64,000 nt of DNA from Variovorax paradoxus (lineage in GTDB: Bacteria > Pseudomonadota > Gammaproteobacteria > Burkholderiales > Burkholderiaceae_C), in NCBI GenBank assembly GCA_016806145.1, contig CP063166.1:496001-560000 (forward strand). The letters are read 5' to 3'. Shown piece after piece: positions 56,271 to 63,878 of the stretch (positions are counted from its first letter, which is position 1; each line of letters begins with the position of its first letter). A program made the translations under genes and the position numbers. The notes beneath the pieces are model-generated. The model had not been told where the DNA came from and searched no databases. It saw nothing but the letters and a program-made list of their open reading frames with translations.

Positions 56271-56717
56271 ATGATCCGACTCGCCACCTTCGCGCTGGCT
56301 GCAGCCTGCGCCGCCACCACCCTGCCGGCCGCGGCCCAGTTCGCGAAGCCTGAAGACGCCATCAAGTACCGCCAGAGCGCGCTGTTCGTCATGTCGCAGC
56401 ACTTCGGCCGCCTGGGCGCCATGGCCAACGGCCGCGCGCCCTACGACGCCGCCGCCGCCGCGGCCAATGCCGAGGTGGTGGCCGACATGGCGAAGCTGCC
56501 CTGGGCCGGCTTCGGCGCCGGCACCGAGGGCGGCAAGGCCAAGCCCGAGGTCTGGAAGGAAGCGCCCAAGTTCAAGGAGCACCAGGACAAGCTGATCGCC
56601 GAGACCGGCAAGCTGCTGGTGGCCGCCAAGGCCGGCAACATCGATGCGCTCAAGACCCAGTTCGGCCCCACCGCCGCGAGCTGCAAGGCCTGCCACGACA
56701 CCTTCCGCGATCGCTGA
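56271..56717 (+). CDS. cytochrome c'
   Basis: The 148-residue protein has a signal peptide (TFALAAACAATTLPAAA, cleaved before QFAKPE) and a C-terminal heme c site CKACHDTFR (Cys138, Cys141, axial His142), with an upstream four-helix bundle (KYRQSALFVMSQHFGRLGAM, KLLVAAKAGNIDALKTQFG). This is the pattern of class II cytochrome c', periplasmic high-spin heme proteins that bind NO and serve in nitrosative-stress protection. The divergent b561 gene probably supplies or accepts its electrons. Confidence 0.93.
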   Translation: MIRLATFALAAACAATTLPAAAQFAKPEDAIKYRQSALFVMSQHFGRLGAMANGRAPYDAAAAAANAEVVADMAKLPWAGFGAGTEGGKAKPEVWKEAPKFKEHQDKLIAETGKLLVAAKAGNIDALKTQFGPTAASCKACHDTFRDR

Positions 56718-56740
56718 TCCGCCACTCGCTTGCCCCAACG

Positions 56741-56776
56741 AAAAAGGCGCTGTCCGGTCACGGGCAGCGCCTTTTT
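56741..56776. terminator. bidirectional rho-independent terminator
   Basis: AAAAAGGCGCTG and CAGCGCCTTTTT form a perfect 12-bp stem with a 12-base loop. A- and T-runs on the two sides allow it to stop both the cytochrome c' gene and the convergent thioredoxin-like gene. Confidence 0.9.
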
Positions 56777-56793
56777 GATGGCTGGGGAAGGGC

Positions 56794-57291
56794 TCAGGCC
56801 TCGGCCAGCAGCTTCTCGATCAGCTTGTGCAGCTCGGCGAAATCGGGCTCGCCCACATAGCGCTTGACGATCTGGCCCTGCTTGTTCACGAGGTAGGTGG
56901 TCGGCGTGAGCTTCACGTCGCCCCAGGCCTGCGCCACGCTGCCGGTGTTGTCGATCGCCACCTTGAACGGCAGCTTGCGGGTTTCGGCGAAATTGACGAC
57001 GTAGCTCGGCGGGTCGTAGCTCATGGCCACCGCCAGCGTGTCGTAGCCTTGCGACTTGTACTTGTCGTAGGTGGCGATCACCTTGGGCATCTCGCCGACG
57101 CAGGTCACGCAGCTCGTGGCCCAGAAGTTGACCAGCGTGACCTTGCCCTTGAGGTCCTCGGTGCTCTTCTTCGTGCCGTCGAGCAGCACGAAGGTCGAGG
57201 CGGGCGCCGCGGTGGCCCCCGAGCCGAGGTACACACCCACGCCAGTGGCCAGGGCGACGGCAACGGCGGCTGCGATAACGTACTTTTTCAT
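56794..57291 (-). CDS. TlpA/ResA-type periplasmic thioredoxin
   Basis: The 165-residue protein has an N-terminal hydrophobic anchor (YVIAAAVAVALATGVGVYL) and a thioredoxin fold with the active site CVTC (Cys61, Cys64) in NFWATSCVTCVGEMP, followed by the usual cis-Pro region (LTPTTYLVNKQGQI). TlpA/ResA proteins keep apocytochrome c cysteines reduced for heme attachment, and the adjacent cytochrome c' and b561 genes support that role. It is convergent with cytochrome c'. Confidence 0.92.
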   Translation of the reverse strand: MKKYVIAAAVAVALATGVGVYLGSGATAAPASTFVLLDGTKKSTEDLKGKVTLVNFWATSCVTCVGEMPKVIATYDKYKSQGYDTLAVAMSYDPPSYVVNFAETRKLPFKVAIDNTGSVAQAWGDVKLTPTTYLVNKQGQIVKRYVGEPDFAELHKLIEKLLAEA

Positions 57292-57394
57292 GGCTGCTGA
57301 CTGAGTGGGGCGGCGCGATTCTAGTTCCGCAGGTTCGAACCTGCTGGCGCGCGCAACAGTGCCCGTGGAACGGTGGATCGATAATCCGATCCCC

Positions 57395-57958
57395 ATGCCG
57401 CAGCCCACCTCCCGTCCTCGCCGCCGCGCGCGCGCCTCCTGCGCCGCCGCCGCGGTCCTCGTGCTCGCGGCCTGCAGCCCGACCTTCAACTGGCGCGAGG
57501 TCCCGGTGGCCGAGGCCGGCCTGGTCGCGCTGCTGCCCTGCAAGGCCGACCGCGCCACGCGCGCGCAGCCGCTGGGCGCCGAATCGGTCCAGGTCGACAT
57601 GGCCGGCTGCGAGGCCGGCGGCGCCACCTTCGCGATCGCGCATGCCACCGCCGCCAACGCCGCCCAGGCCGAGAGCTGGCTGCGCGCCTGGCAGCTCGCC
57701 ACGCGCGAGCAGCTGCAGGGCGCGGCCACCACCGAGGCGCCGGCCACGGTGCCGCGCGCCGCCGCCACGCCCGCGCCGCTGCGGCTCGATGCGCCGGCCA
57801 CGCCCACGGGCCAGCCACTGCAGGTACTGTGGTTCGCCCAGACCGAGACCCGCTCGACACCGCCCGGCGCCGTGTCGCTCTACCAGGCGATGGTGCTCGG
57901 CCGGCCGTCGTCGGGCGAGGCCGCCAAGACCTTCTTCGAAGGCCTGCGGCTGCCATGA
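57395..57958 (+). CDS. putative lipoprotein of unknown function
   Basis: The 187-residue protein has a basic start (SRPRRRARAS) followed by a lipobox LAAC (Cys27), then FNWREVPVAEAGLVALLPCK and VDMAGCEAGGATFAIAHATA. A pair of Cys in the mature domain could form a disulfide. I do not recognise the family. It is followed by an MFS transporter gene on the same strand, 43 bases away, so it may be its envelope partner or merely co-transcribed. Confidence 0.65.
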   Translation: MPQPTSRPRRRARASCAAAAVLVLAACSPTFNWREVPVAEAGLVALLPCKADRATRAQPLGAESVQVDMAGCEAGGATFAIAHATAANAAQAESWLRAWQLATREQLQGAATTEAPATVPRAAATPAPLRLDAPATPTGQPLQVLWFAQTETRSTPPGAVSLYQAMVLGRPSSGEAAKTFFEGLRLP

Positions 57959-58001
57959 GCCGCCCCCGCGATCTCGGCGCGGCGCTCCGGGCGGCCGCGC
58001 G

Positions 58002-59252
58002 ATGAGCGACGGCACCCTCGGCGGTCGGCGCCGCGTCGCCGGCGTCTTCCTGGCCTTCGCCTTCGCGTACTTCCTCTCGACGCTGGTGCGCGCGATCACC
58101 GCCACCCTGTCGCCCACGCTCACCGACGAGTTCGACCTCGAATCGCGCGACCTCGGCCTGCTCGCGGGCGGCTACTTCCTCGGCTTCGCGTTCACGCAAC
58201 TGCCCATGGGCGCCTGGCTGGACCGCCACGGTCCCAAGCGCGTGGTGGTGGCTTTCCTCGGCGTGGCGGTGGCCGGCTGCCTGCTGTTCTCGGTCGCCAC
58301 GCATTTCTCGCTGCTGCTGGCCGCGCGCGTGCTCACCGGCGTGGGCGTCAGCGCCTGCCTGATGGCGCCGCTCACCGGCTACAGGCGCTGGCTCTCGCCC
58401 GCGATGCAGCTGCGCAGCAACTCGTGGATGCTGATGGTCGAGTCCTTCGGGCTGGTCGGCGCGACGCTGCCGGTGCAATGGCTGGTGCCGCTGGTCGGCT
58501 GGCGCGCGCTGTTCTGGTTGCTGGGCGCGGGCGTGATCGTCTCGATGCTGCTGATCGCCTGGGTCGCGCCGTCGTGGCGCCAGGCACCCGCCGCGACGGT
58601 GGCGGCTGTCGACGACGGCGGCAGCTACGCCGCCGTCTGGCGCGATCCCTTCTTCCGCAAGCTCGCGCCGATCGGCTTCTTCCACTACGGCGGCTTCATC
58701 GCGATGCAGTCGTTGTGGGCCGTGCCCTGGCTCACGCGGGTGTCGGGCTACACGCCGCTGCGCGCGGCCGAGGCGCTGTTCGCCATCAGCCTGGTGCTGC
58801 TCGCCACCTACTGGCTCTGGGGCGTGGCCAATCCCAGGCTCGCGCAGCGCGGCATTCCGGCGGAACGGCTCATGGCCTGGGGCCTGCCGCTCTCGCTGCT
58901 GCTCATGGCTATTGTTTTGATAGCGGGTCCACGCGCGGGCACGGGCACCTGGGCGGTGTTTCTCTGTTTCTCCACGGTGGTCACGCTGGCCCAGCCGGCC
59001 GTCGCGATGGCGCTGCCGCCGGCGCTCGCGGGCCGCGCGCTGTCGGCCTACAACCTCGTGATCTTCGTCGGCGTGTTCGTGGTGCAGTGGGGCGTGGGCC
59101 TGCTGATCGACCTGTTCGTGCGCGCCGGCCTCGACACCGTGGACGCTTTCCGTGGCGCAATGGCCATCCTCCTGGGGTGCTGCGTTATGTCGTATATCTA
59201 CTTCCTCCGGGCGCCCCCGCATAATCGACGCGCCGTCCCCCGAGCCGCATGA
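58002..59252 (+). CDS. MFS transporter
   Basis: The 416-residue protein has twelve probable membrane segments. GGYFLGFAFTQLPMGAWLDR with the HGPKRVVV loop is the MFS motif A region, and LLAARVLTGVGVSACLMAPL is a second family segment. Substrate is not predictable. A short AT-rich palindrome lies inside the coding region near residues 301-307. The stop overlaps the EIIA-Man gene start by 4 bases (ATGA), which couples the transporter to the phosphotransferase genes; whether this is functional or accidental is open. Confidence 0.88.
   Translation: MSDGTLGGRRRVAGVFLAFAFAYFLSTLVRAITATLSPTLTDEFDLESRDLGLLAGGYFLGFAFTQLPMGAWLDRHGPKRVVVAFLGVAVAGCLLFSVATHFSLLLAARVLTGVGVSACLMAPLTGYRRWLSPAMQLRSNSWMLMVESFGLVGATLPVQWLVPLVGWRALFWLLGAGVIVSMLLIAWVAPSWRQAPAATVAAVDDGGSYAAVWRDPFFRKLAPIGFFHYGGFIAMQSLWAVPWLTRVSGYTPLRAAEALFAISLVLLATYWLWGVANPRLAQRGIPAERLMAWGLPLSLLLMAIVLIAGPRAGTGTWAVFLCFSTVVTLAQPAVAMALPPALAGRALSAYNLVIFVGVFVVQWGVGLLIDLFVRAGLDTVDAFRGAMAILLGCCVMSYIYFLRAPPHNRRAVPRAA
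58908..58924. repeat. short AT-rich palindrome embedded in the MFS gene
   Basis: GCTATTGTTTTGATAGC (5-7-5 inverted repeat) interrupts otherwise very GC-rich codons and contributes MAIVLIAG to the protein without breaking the frame. From memory, Comamonadaceae genomes contain many intergenic repeats of the form GCTATn...ATAGC; this may be one of them. Confidence 0.45.
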
Positions 59253-59704
59253 ACAGCATCCTCATCATTGCCCATTCGCCGTTCGCACAAGCGTTGCGGA
59301 AGTGCGCGCTGCATGTGTTCCCCGACAGCGAGAACGCCATCGTCGCGCTCGACGTGCTGCCCAACGTGCCGCCCGAGGAAACCCTGGCGGCCGCGCGCAT
59401 CACGCTCGCGCAGCAGCTCAACGGGCCGCGCGTGCAGGTGCTGGTGCTGGCCGACGTGTTCGGCGCCACGCCCTGCAACGTGGCGCAGAAGCTGGTGGAC
59501 GGCGTGCGCTCGCGGCTCGTGGCGGGCGTCAATCTTCCGATGCTGCTGCGTGCCGTGACCTACCGGCACGAGCCGCTCGACGTGCTCGTGCAGCGCGCCA
59601 TCGCCGGCGGCACCGCGGGCGTGATGCAAGTGGCGGTGGCGGCACCGCAGAACCAGGCCAAGAGAAAGCACAGTGATCAAGAAATCCGTGACCATCAGCA
59701 ATAA
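59249..59704 (+). CDS. PTS system EIIA component, mannose type
   Basis: The 151-residue EIIA-Man-like domain has the phosphorylated His at position 9 (SILIIAHSPFAQALRKC) and VQVLVLADVFGATPCNVAQ, typical for the family. No EIIB, EIIC or EIID genes follow; in betaproteobacteria such proteins act as regulatory phosphate carriers with HPr and EI. The gene is coupled to the MFS transporter in front by a 4-base overlap, and its last 32 bases contain the start of the HPr gene. Confidence 0.93.
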   Translation: MNSILIIAHSPFAQALRKCALHVFPDSENAIVALDVLPNVPPEETLAAARITLAQQLNGPRVQVLVLADVFGATPCNVAQKLVDGVRSRLVAGVNLPMLLRAVTYRHEPLDVLVQRAIAGGTAGVMQVAVAAPQNQAKRKHSDQEIRDHQQ

Positions 59705-59942
59705 GCTGGGACTGCATGCACGCGCATCGGCCAAGCTGACCAAGCTCGCAGGCAGCTTTCCCTGCGAGGTGTGGCTCTCGCGCGGCGACCGCCGCATCAA
59801 CGCCAAGAGCATCATGGGCGTGATGATGCTGGCCGCCGGGCTCGGCTCGACCGTCGAGCTCGAGACCAACGGCCCGCAGGAAGAAGAAGCGATGAACGCC
59901 ATCGTCCAGCTCATGGACGACAAGTTCGGCGAAGGCGAATAA
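59673..59942 (+). CDS. ptsH: phosphocarrier protein HPr
   Basis: The 89-residue HPr has the phosphorylation site His15 in KLGLHARASAKLTKLA and the regulatory Ser46 in KSIMGVMMLAAG, the site used by HprK kinase. The start is GTG inside the EIIA gene, placed after AGAGAAAG. It receives phosphate from EI and gives it to EIIA-Man, and in proteobacteria with HprK it also links cell regulation to metabolic state. Confidence 0.96.
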   Translation: MIKKSVTISNKLGLHARASAKLTKLAGSFPCEVWLSRGDRRINAKSIMGVMMLAAGLGSTVELETNGPQEEEAMNAIVQLMDDKFGEGE

Positions 59943-59954
59943 GGACCACTCCGC

Positions 59955-61751
59955 ATGACCTTCGCAGTCCACGGCCTTCCCGTCGCCCGTGGCATCGCCA
60001 TCGGCCGCGCGGTGCTGGTGGTGTCGAGCCGCATCGACGTGGCCCACTACTTCATCAAGCCCGAGGAGATCGAGACCGAGATCGATCGCGTGCGCACCGC
60101 GCGCAACGCCGTGGCCGAGGAGCTGGCCAAGCTGCAGACCAACGTCGCGCAGATGGGTCCGAACGACGCGCCGCACGAACTCGCGGCGCTGCTCGAGGTG
60201 CACCAGATGCTGCTGCAGGACGAGGCCCTGAGCGGCGGCGTCAAGCACTGGATCAGCGAGCGGCTCTACAACGCCGAATGGGCGCTGACCACGCAGCTCG
60301 AGGTCATCGCGCGCCAGTTCGACGAGATGGAGGACGAGTACCTGCGCGAGCGCAAGGCCGACCTCGAGCAGGTGGTGGAGCGGCTGCTGCACCGCATGAA
60401 GGGCACGGCCGCGGTGCTGGCGCCGAGCCCGCCGCGGCGCAAGCGCGCCTCGTCCGACGAGGACGACGACCTCACCGCGGGCGACGGCATCGACGTGCCG
60501 CTGGTGCTGATCGCGCACGATCTCTCGCCGGCCGACATGCTGCAGTTCAAGAAGAGCGTGTTCGCCGGCTTCGTCACCGACGTCGGCGGGCGCACCTCGC
60601 ACACCGCGATCGTGGCGCGCAGCATGGACGTGCCGGCCGTGGTCGGCGCGCGCACCGCGAGCCAGCTGGTGCGGCAGGACGACTGGGTCATCATCGACGG
60701 CGATGCCGGCGTGATGATCATCGATCCCTCGCCGATCATCCTGGCCGAGTACGGCTTCAAGCAGCGCCAGGGCGATCTCGAGCGCGGGCGCCTCGCGCGG
60801 CTGCGCCACAAGCCGGCCGTCACGCTCGACGGCCAGCGCGTCGAGCTGCTCGCCAACATCGAGATGCCCGAGGACACGGTGGGCGCGATGAAGGCCGGCG
60901 CGGTCGGCGTGGGCCTGTTCCGCAGCGAGTTCCTGTTCATGGGCCGCGAGTCGTCGGCGCGCCAGACCCGGCTGCCCGACGAAGAGGAGCAGTACCAGGC
61001 CTACAAGCGCGCGGTCGAGGGCATGCAGGGCATGCCGGTCACCATCCGCACCATCGACGTGGGCGCCGACAAGCCGCTGGACAACAAGTCCGCCAACAAG
61101 CAGGAGCACCTGAATCCCGCGCTCGGCCTGCGCGCGATCCGCTGGAGCCTGGCCGATCCCGCGATGTTCCTCACGCAACTGCGCGCCATCCTGCGCGCGG
61201 CCGCGCACGGCGAGATCCACCTGCTGATTCCGATGCTCGCGCATGCGAGCGAGATCCGCCAGACGCTGGCGCTGCTCGCGCTCGCGCGCACCGAGCTCGA
61301 CAACCGCGGCGCGGTGCACGGCCAGGTGAAGCTCGGCGCCATGATCGAGATCCCGGCCGCGGCGCTCACGCTGCGTACCTTCCTGAAGCACTTCGACTTC
61401 CTCTCGATCGGCACCAACGACCTGATCCAGTACACGCTGGCGATCGACCGCGCCGACGAGTCGGTGGCGCACCTCTACGACCCGGCCCATCCGGCGGTGC
61501 TGAAGCTGGTGGCCGACACCATCGCTGAGTGCCGGCGCCAGGGCAAGGCCGTGGCGGTGTGCGGCGAGATGGCGGGCGACGTGGCCTTCACGCGGCTGCT
61601 GCTGGGCCTGGGGCTGCGCAGCTTCTCGATGCATCCCTCGCGCATCCTCGCGGTCAAGCAGGAAGTGCTGCGCGCCGACACGAGCAAGCTCGAGACCTGG
61701 GCGCGCTCGGTGGTCGACTCGGACGATCCCGGCGCCATGCTCGCGGGCTGA
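59955..61751 (+). CDS. ptsI: phosphoenolpyruvate-protein phosphotransferase (enzyme I)
   Basis: Enzyme I takes phosphate from PEP and passes it to HPr. The 598-residue protein has an N-terminal HPr-binding domain, the active His216 in GGRTSHTAIVARS, and the PEP-binding C-terminal domain (VGLFRSEFLFMG, IGTNDLIQYTLAIDR, VCGEMAGD). A hydrophilic stretch of about 20 residues (158-179, RRKRASSDEDDD) is inserted just before the swivel-domain His; E. coli EI lacks it. Start is 12 bases after ptsH. With no sugar-specific permeases nearby, the chain is probably regulatory. Confidence 0.97.
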   Translation: MTFAVHGLPVARGIAIGRAVLVVSSRIDVAHYFIKPEEIETEIDRVRTARNAVAEELAKLQTNVAQMGPNDAPHELAALLEVHQMLLQDEALSGGVKHWISERLYNAEWALTTQLEVIARQFDEMEDEYLRERKADLEQVVERLLHRMKGTAAVLAPSPPRRKRASSDEDDDLTAGDGIDVPLVLIAHDLSPADMLQFKKSVFAGFVTDVGGRTSHTAIVARSMDVPAVVGARTASQLVRQDDWVIIDGDAGVMIIDPSPIILAEYGFKQRQGDLERGRLARLRHKPAVTLDGQRVELLANIEMPEDTVGAMKAGAVGVGLFRSEFLFMGRESSARQTRLPDEEEQYQAYKRAVEGMQGMPVTIRTIDVGADKPLDNKSANKQEHLNPALGLRAIRWSLADPAMFLTQLRAILRAAAHGEIHLLIPMLAHASEIRQTLALLALARTELDNRGAVHGQVKLGAMIEIPAAALTLRTFLKHFDFLSIGTNDLIQYTLAIDRADESVAHLYDPAHPAVLKLVADTIAECRRQGKAVAVCGEMAGDVAFTRLLLGLGLRSFSMHPSRILAVKQEVLRADTSKLETWARSVVDSDDPGAMLAG

Positions 61752-61774
61752 GCGCCGCGCGCTTCAAGCCCGGC

Positions 61775-61813
61775 GCAATAAAACGAAACACGCCGAAACC
61801 GCGGCGAAAGGAC
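61775..61813 (+). promoter_or_regulatory. 39-bp upstream element, copy 1
   Basis: This element is the same, with one base change, as that in front of the Spy-like gene at 62326. It contains CGAAA three times at 10- to 11-base spacing (same face of the helix) and begins with GCAATAAAACG. It ends 61 bases before the start of the exported-protein gene. The matching continues loosely down to the start codon, so the whole upstream region seems to be duplicated. Confidence 0.7.
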
Positions 61814-61874
61814 TTGCCGCGCGCCGGCAAGCACGATCAGGCCTTCTCTTCACCAACCCTGAAAGGCCCGATCC

Positions 61875-62243
61875 ATGAAGCTCTCCCTGACCCAGGCTGT
61901 CGCCGTCGCCTCCTTCGCCATGCTCGCCGCCGCGGGCGCCAAGGCCGAAAGCTATGACGGCGTGCACCAGGCCGTGTCGGCCAAGACCCGCGCCGAGATC
62001 AACGACGAAGCCGTGCGCGCCGCCGCGGCGCCGAACCAGAACGTGACGCGCGGTTCGCGTGGCCCCGAGACCGTGGCGCGCTCGACCGACCGCGCCAGCG
62101 TGGTCGCCGAGGCCGTGCGCACCGCGGCCGCGCCCGACCAGAACGTGGGCTCGGGCTCGCGCGTCAACAGCAAGGTGATCTCGACGCTGCAGAACCCAGT
62201 GGACGCACGCGCCGCCGCCTCGCGCGACGCCAGCAAGCTCTGA
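61875..62243 (+). CDS. small exported protein with internal repeat (paralogue of the gene at 34534)
   Basis: The 122-residue protein has a signal peptide ending in AAGAKA and a mature part with the duplicated unit EAVRAAAAPNQNVTRGSR and EAVRTAAAPDQNVGSGSR, then VNSKVISTLQNPVDAR. It is clearly the paralogue of the product at 34534, with the same length and order. No known function. It is followed by a hairpin terminator and then by a lipoprotein gene carrying the same upstream element, so the two are probably co-regulated as separate transcripts. Confidence 0.75.
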   Translation: MKLSLTQAVAVASFAMLAAAGAKAESYDGVHQAVSAKTRAEINDEAVRAAAAPNQNVTRGSRGPETVARSTDRASVVAEAVRTAAAPDQNVGSGSRVNSKVISTLQNPVDARAAASRDASKL

Positions 62244-62275
62244 GCGACGCGTTCTCCCGCAGCCCCCCGAAACGA

Positions 62276-62299
62276 GCGACGCACCCGGCGTCGCTTTTT
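62276..62299 (+). terminator. rho-independent terminator
   Basis: GCGACGC and GCGTCGC pair around a 5-base loop and are followed by TTTTT. The outer flanks CCGAAACGA / TCGTTTCGG extend the structure after a small bulge. It follows the exported-protein gene. Confidence 0.9.
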
Positions 62300-62325
62300 C
62301 GTTTCGGCCGCTCGAACATCGCGTC

Positions 62326-62364
62326 GCAATAAAACGAAACACGCCGATACCGCGGCGAAAGGAC
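62326..62364 (+). promoter_or_regulatory. 39-bp upstream element, copy 2
   Basis: The element matches copy 1 at 38 of 39 positions and lies 59 bases before the start codon of the Spy-like gene, nearly the same distance as in copy 1. The constant distance suggests a promoter or activator site, or a conserved 5' leader. Confidence 0.7.
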
Positions 62365-62423
62365 GCCAGGCTGCCCCGAAAGCACCATCGAGCTTCCTCC
62401 TCCAACACACACAAGGACCCGTC

Positions 62424-62888
62424 ATGAAACACTGGATCAAACGCACGCTCTTCGGTTTTGCCGGGCTCGCCGTGGTGGCCGGCAGCGTCGCCGGCTGCGC
62501 CGGTCATCGCCACGGCTGGAACGGCGACAGCGCCGAGTTCCGCGCCAAGATGGTCGAGCGCGTGGGCAGCAAGCTCGACCTCGATACCGCGCAGAAGCAG
62601 AAGCTCACCGTGCTGGCCGAGAAGCTGCAGGCGCAGCGTCAGGCCCTGCGCGGCGCCGACGGCGCGGGCGATCCGCGCTCGCAGTTCCGCGCCCTGTTCG
62701 CGGGCAACAAGCTCGACCAGGCCGGCGCCACCCGCCTGGTCGACGAGAAGACCGCGGCGCTGCGCAATGGCAGCCCCGAGATCATTGCCGCGGCGGCCGA
62801 CTTCTTCGACCACCTGAACCCCGCGCAGCAGCAGAAGGTGCGCGAGTTCATGGAGCGCGGCGGACGCCGCTGGAGCCGCCAAGGCTGA
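62424..62888 (+). CDS. Spy/CpxP-like periplasmic lipoprotein
   Basis: The 154-residue protein has a lipobox VAGC (Cys25) followed by a His-rich segment (GHRHGWN) and an all-helical domain with two LTxxQ-like motifs (LDLDTAQKQKL near residue 51 and LNPAQQQKVREFM near residue 135), the signature of Spy and CpxP. Those proteins are envelope-stress chaperones or sensors; the His-rich segment may bind metals. Being lipid-anchored is a difference from E. coli Spy. The upstream 39-bp element is shared with the preceding exported-protein gene. Confidence 0.8.
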   Translation: MKHWIKRTLFGFAGLAVVAGSVAGCAGHRHGWNGDSAEFRAKMVERVGSKLDLDTAQKQKLTVLAEKLQAQRQALRGADGAGDPRSQFRALFAGNKLDQAGATRLVDEKTAALRNGSPEIIAAAADFFDHLNPAQQQKVREFMERGGRRWSRQG

Positions 62889-62894
62889 TGCACC

Positions 62895-62930
62895 GGCGGC
62901 CCCGTCCCGCGGGCGGGGCCGCCTTCCGTT
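62895..62930 (+). terminator. GC-rich hairpin terminator
   Basis: GGCGGCCCCG and CGGGGCCGCC form a 10-bp stem with a 9-base loop, followed by TTCCGTT. The T-tract is weak but the position 6 bases after the Spy-like stop codon supports it. Confidence 0.6.
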
Positions 62931-62971
62931 CCTTTCGGGGCCCGGCGCCCTCCACCTGATGCGAGCACACC

Positions 62972-63445
62972 ATGAAGACCATCGAACCGAACCTGGGCGA
63001 CCTGATCGCGCTGCGGCGCCAGGCCGCGCGCCGCGCGAGCGATGCCGCGACCGAGATGCGGGAAGGCGCCGCGACCGGCGGCGTGCGCACCACGCTGCGG
63101 CTCGAGTCGCTGGCCGTGCTGGCGGGCGCGCTGATCGCCTACGACCGCACCGGCGGCGGCTGGGGCCTGTTCGCGCTGCTGTTCCTGCTGCCCGACCTGT
63201 CGATGCTCGGCTACCTGGCGGGGCCGCGCATCGGCGCGCGGGTCTACAACCTCGCGCACTCGTACCTGGTGCCGCTGGGCATCGGCGCGCTGGGCCTGCT
63301 GGTGGCGTTGCCCTTCGCGCTGCCGCTGGCGCTGATCTGGGCCGCGCACATCGCGTTCGATCGCGCGCTGGGCTTCGGCCTCAAGTACGACGCGGGCTTC
63401 GGCTTCACGCACCTGGGCCGCGTCGGAAGGCAGGACCCATGGTGA
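62972..63445 (+). CDS. DUF4260 family membrane protein
   Basis: The 157-residue protein matches DUF4260: RLESLAVLAGALIAY, FLLPDLSMLGYLAGPRIGA, VYNLAHSYLVP, and the family-typical LIWAAHIAFDRALGFGLKYD and FGFTHLGRVGR at the end. It has three or four membrane segments and no known function. The first 38 residues are polar and charged, longer than in most relatives. Its 3' end overlaps the next gene by 7 bases. Confidence 0.88.
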   Translation: MKTIEPNLGDLIALRRQAARRASDAATEMREGAATGGVRTTLRLESLAVLAGALIAYDRTGGGWGLFALLFLLPDLSMLGYLAGPRIGARVYNLAHSYLVPLGIGALGLLVALPFALPLALIWAAHIAFDRALGFGLKYDAGFGFTHLGRVGRQDPW

Positions 63446-63840
63446 GCGAAGCGATCCACGCCGATGCCGAGCGCCCGGTGCTGCGCCCCGCCGCGGCGCG
63501 CACCTGGCTGCTGGCCGAGGCGCTCGCGCTCGGCACCGCCTCGGCCGTGCACGCGGGCCGGCTGATCCCCGGCTTCGCGCATGCGCAGGCACGCACGGCC
63601 GAGGCCGTGATCGCGCTGGTGCTGGTGGGCGCGGCGATCGCGAGCTGGCTGCGCCCGGCCTGGACGCGCTGGTTCGCGATCCGCGCCCAGGGCTTCGCGC
63701 TGCTCGGCACGCTGGTCGGCTTGTTCACCATCGCGATCGGCATCGGGCCGCAGACCGTGCCCGATGTCGCCTATCACCTGGTCCTGCTCGCCGCGCTCGC
63801 GGCCGGCCTCGTCGTGGCGGTGCGATGCCGGGCGGGTTGA
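63439..63840 (+). CDS. small membrane protein of unknown function
   Basis: The 133-residue protein has three to four hydrophobic segments (LLAEALALGTASAVHAGRLI, AEAVIALVLVGAAIASWLRP, LLGTLVGLFTIAIGIGP, LVLLAALAAGLVVAVRC). I do not recognise a family. The 7-base overlap with the DUF4260 gene indicates a two-gene unit of membrane proteins. A response regulator gene starts 38 bases further on. Confidence 0.7.
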   Translation: MVSEAIHADAERPVLRPAAARTWLLAEALALGTASAVHAGRLIPGFAHAQARTAEAVIALVLVGAAIASWLRPAWTRWFAIRAQGFALLGTLVGLFTIAIGIGPQTVPDVAYHLVLLAALAAGLVVAVRCRAG

Positions 63841-63878
63841 TCATCAGCCAGCTCCTGGCCAGAAGGCACAATCCGCCC

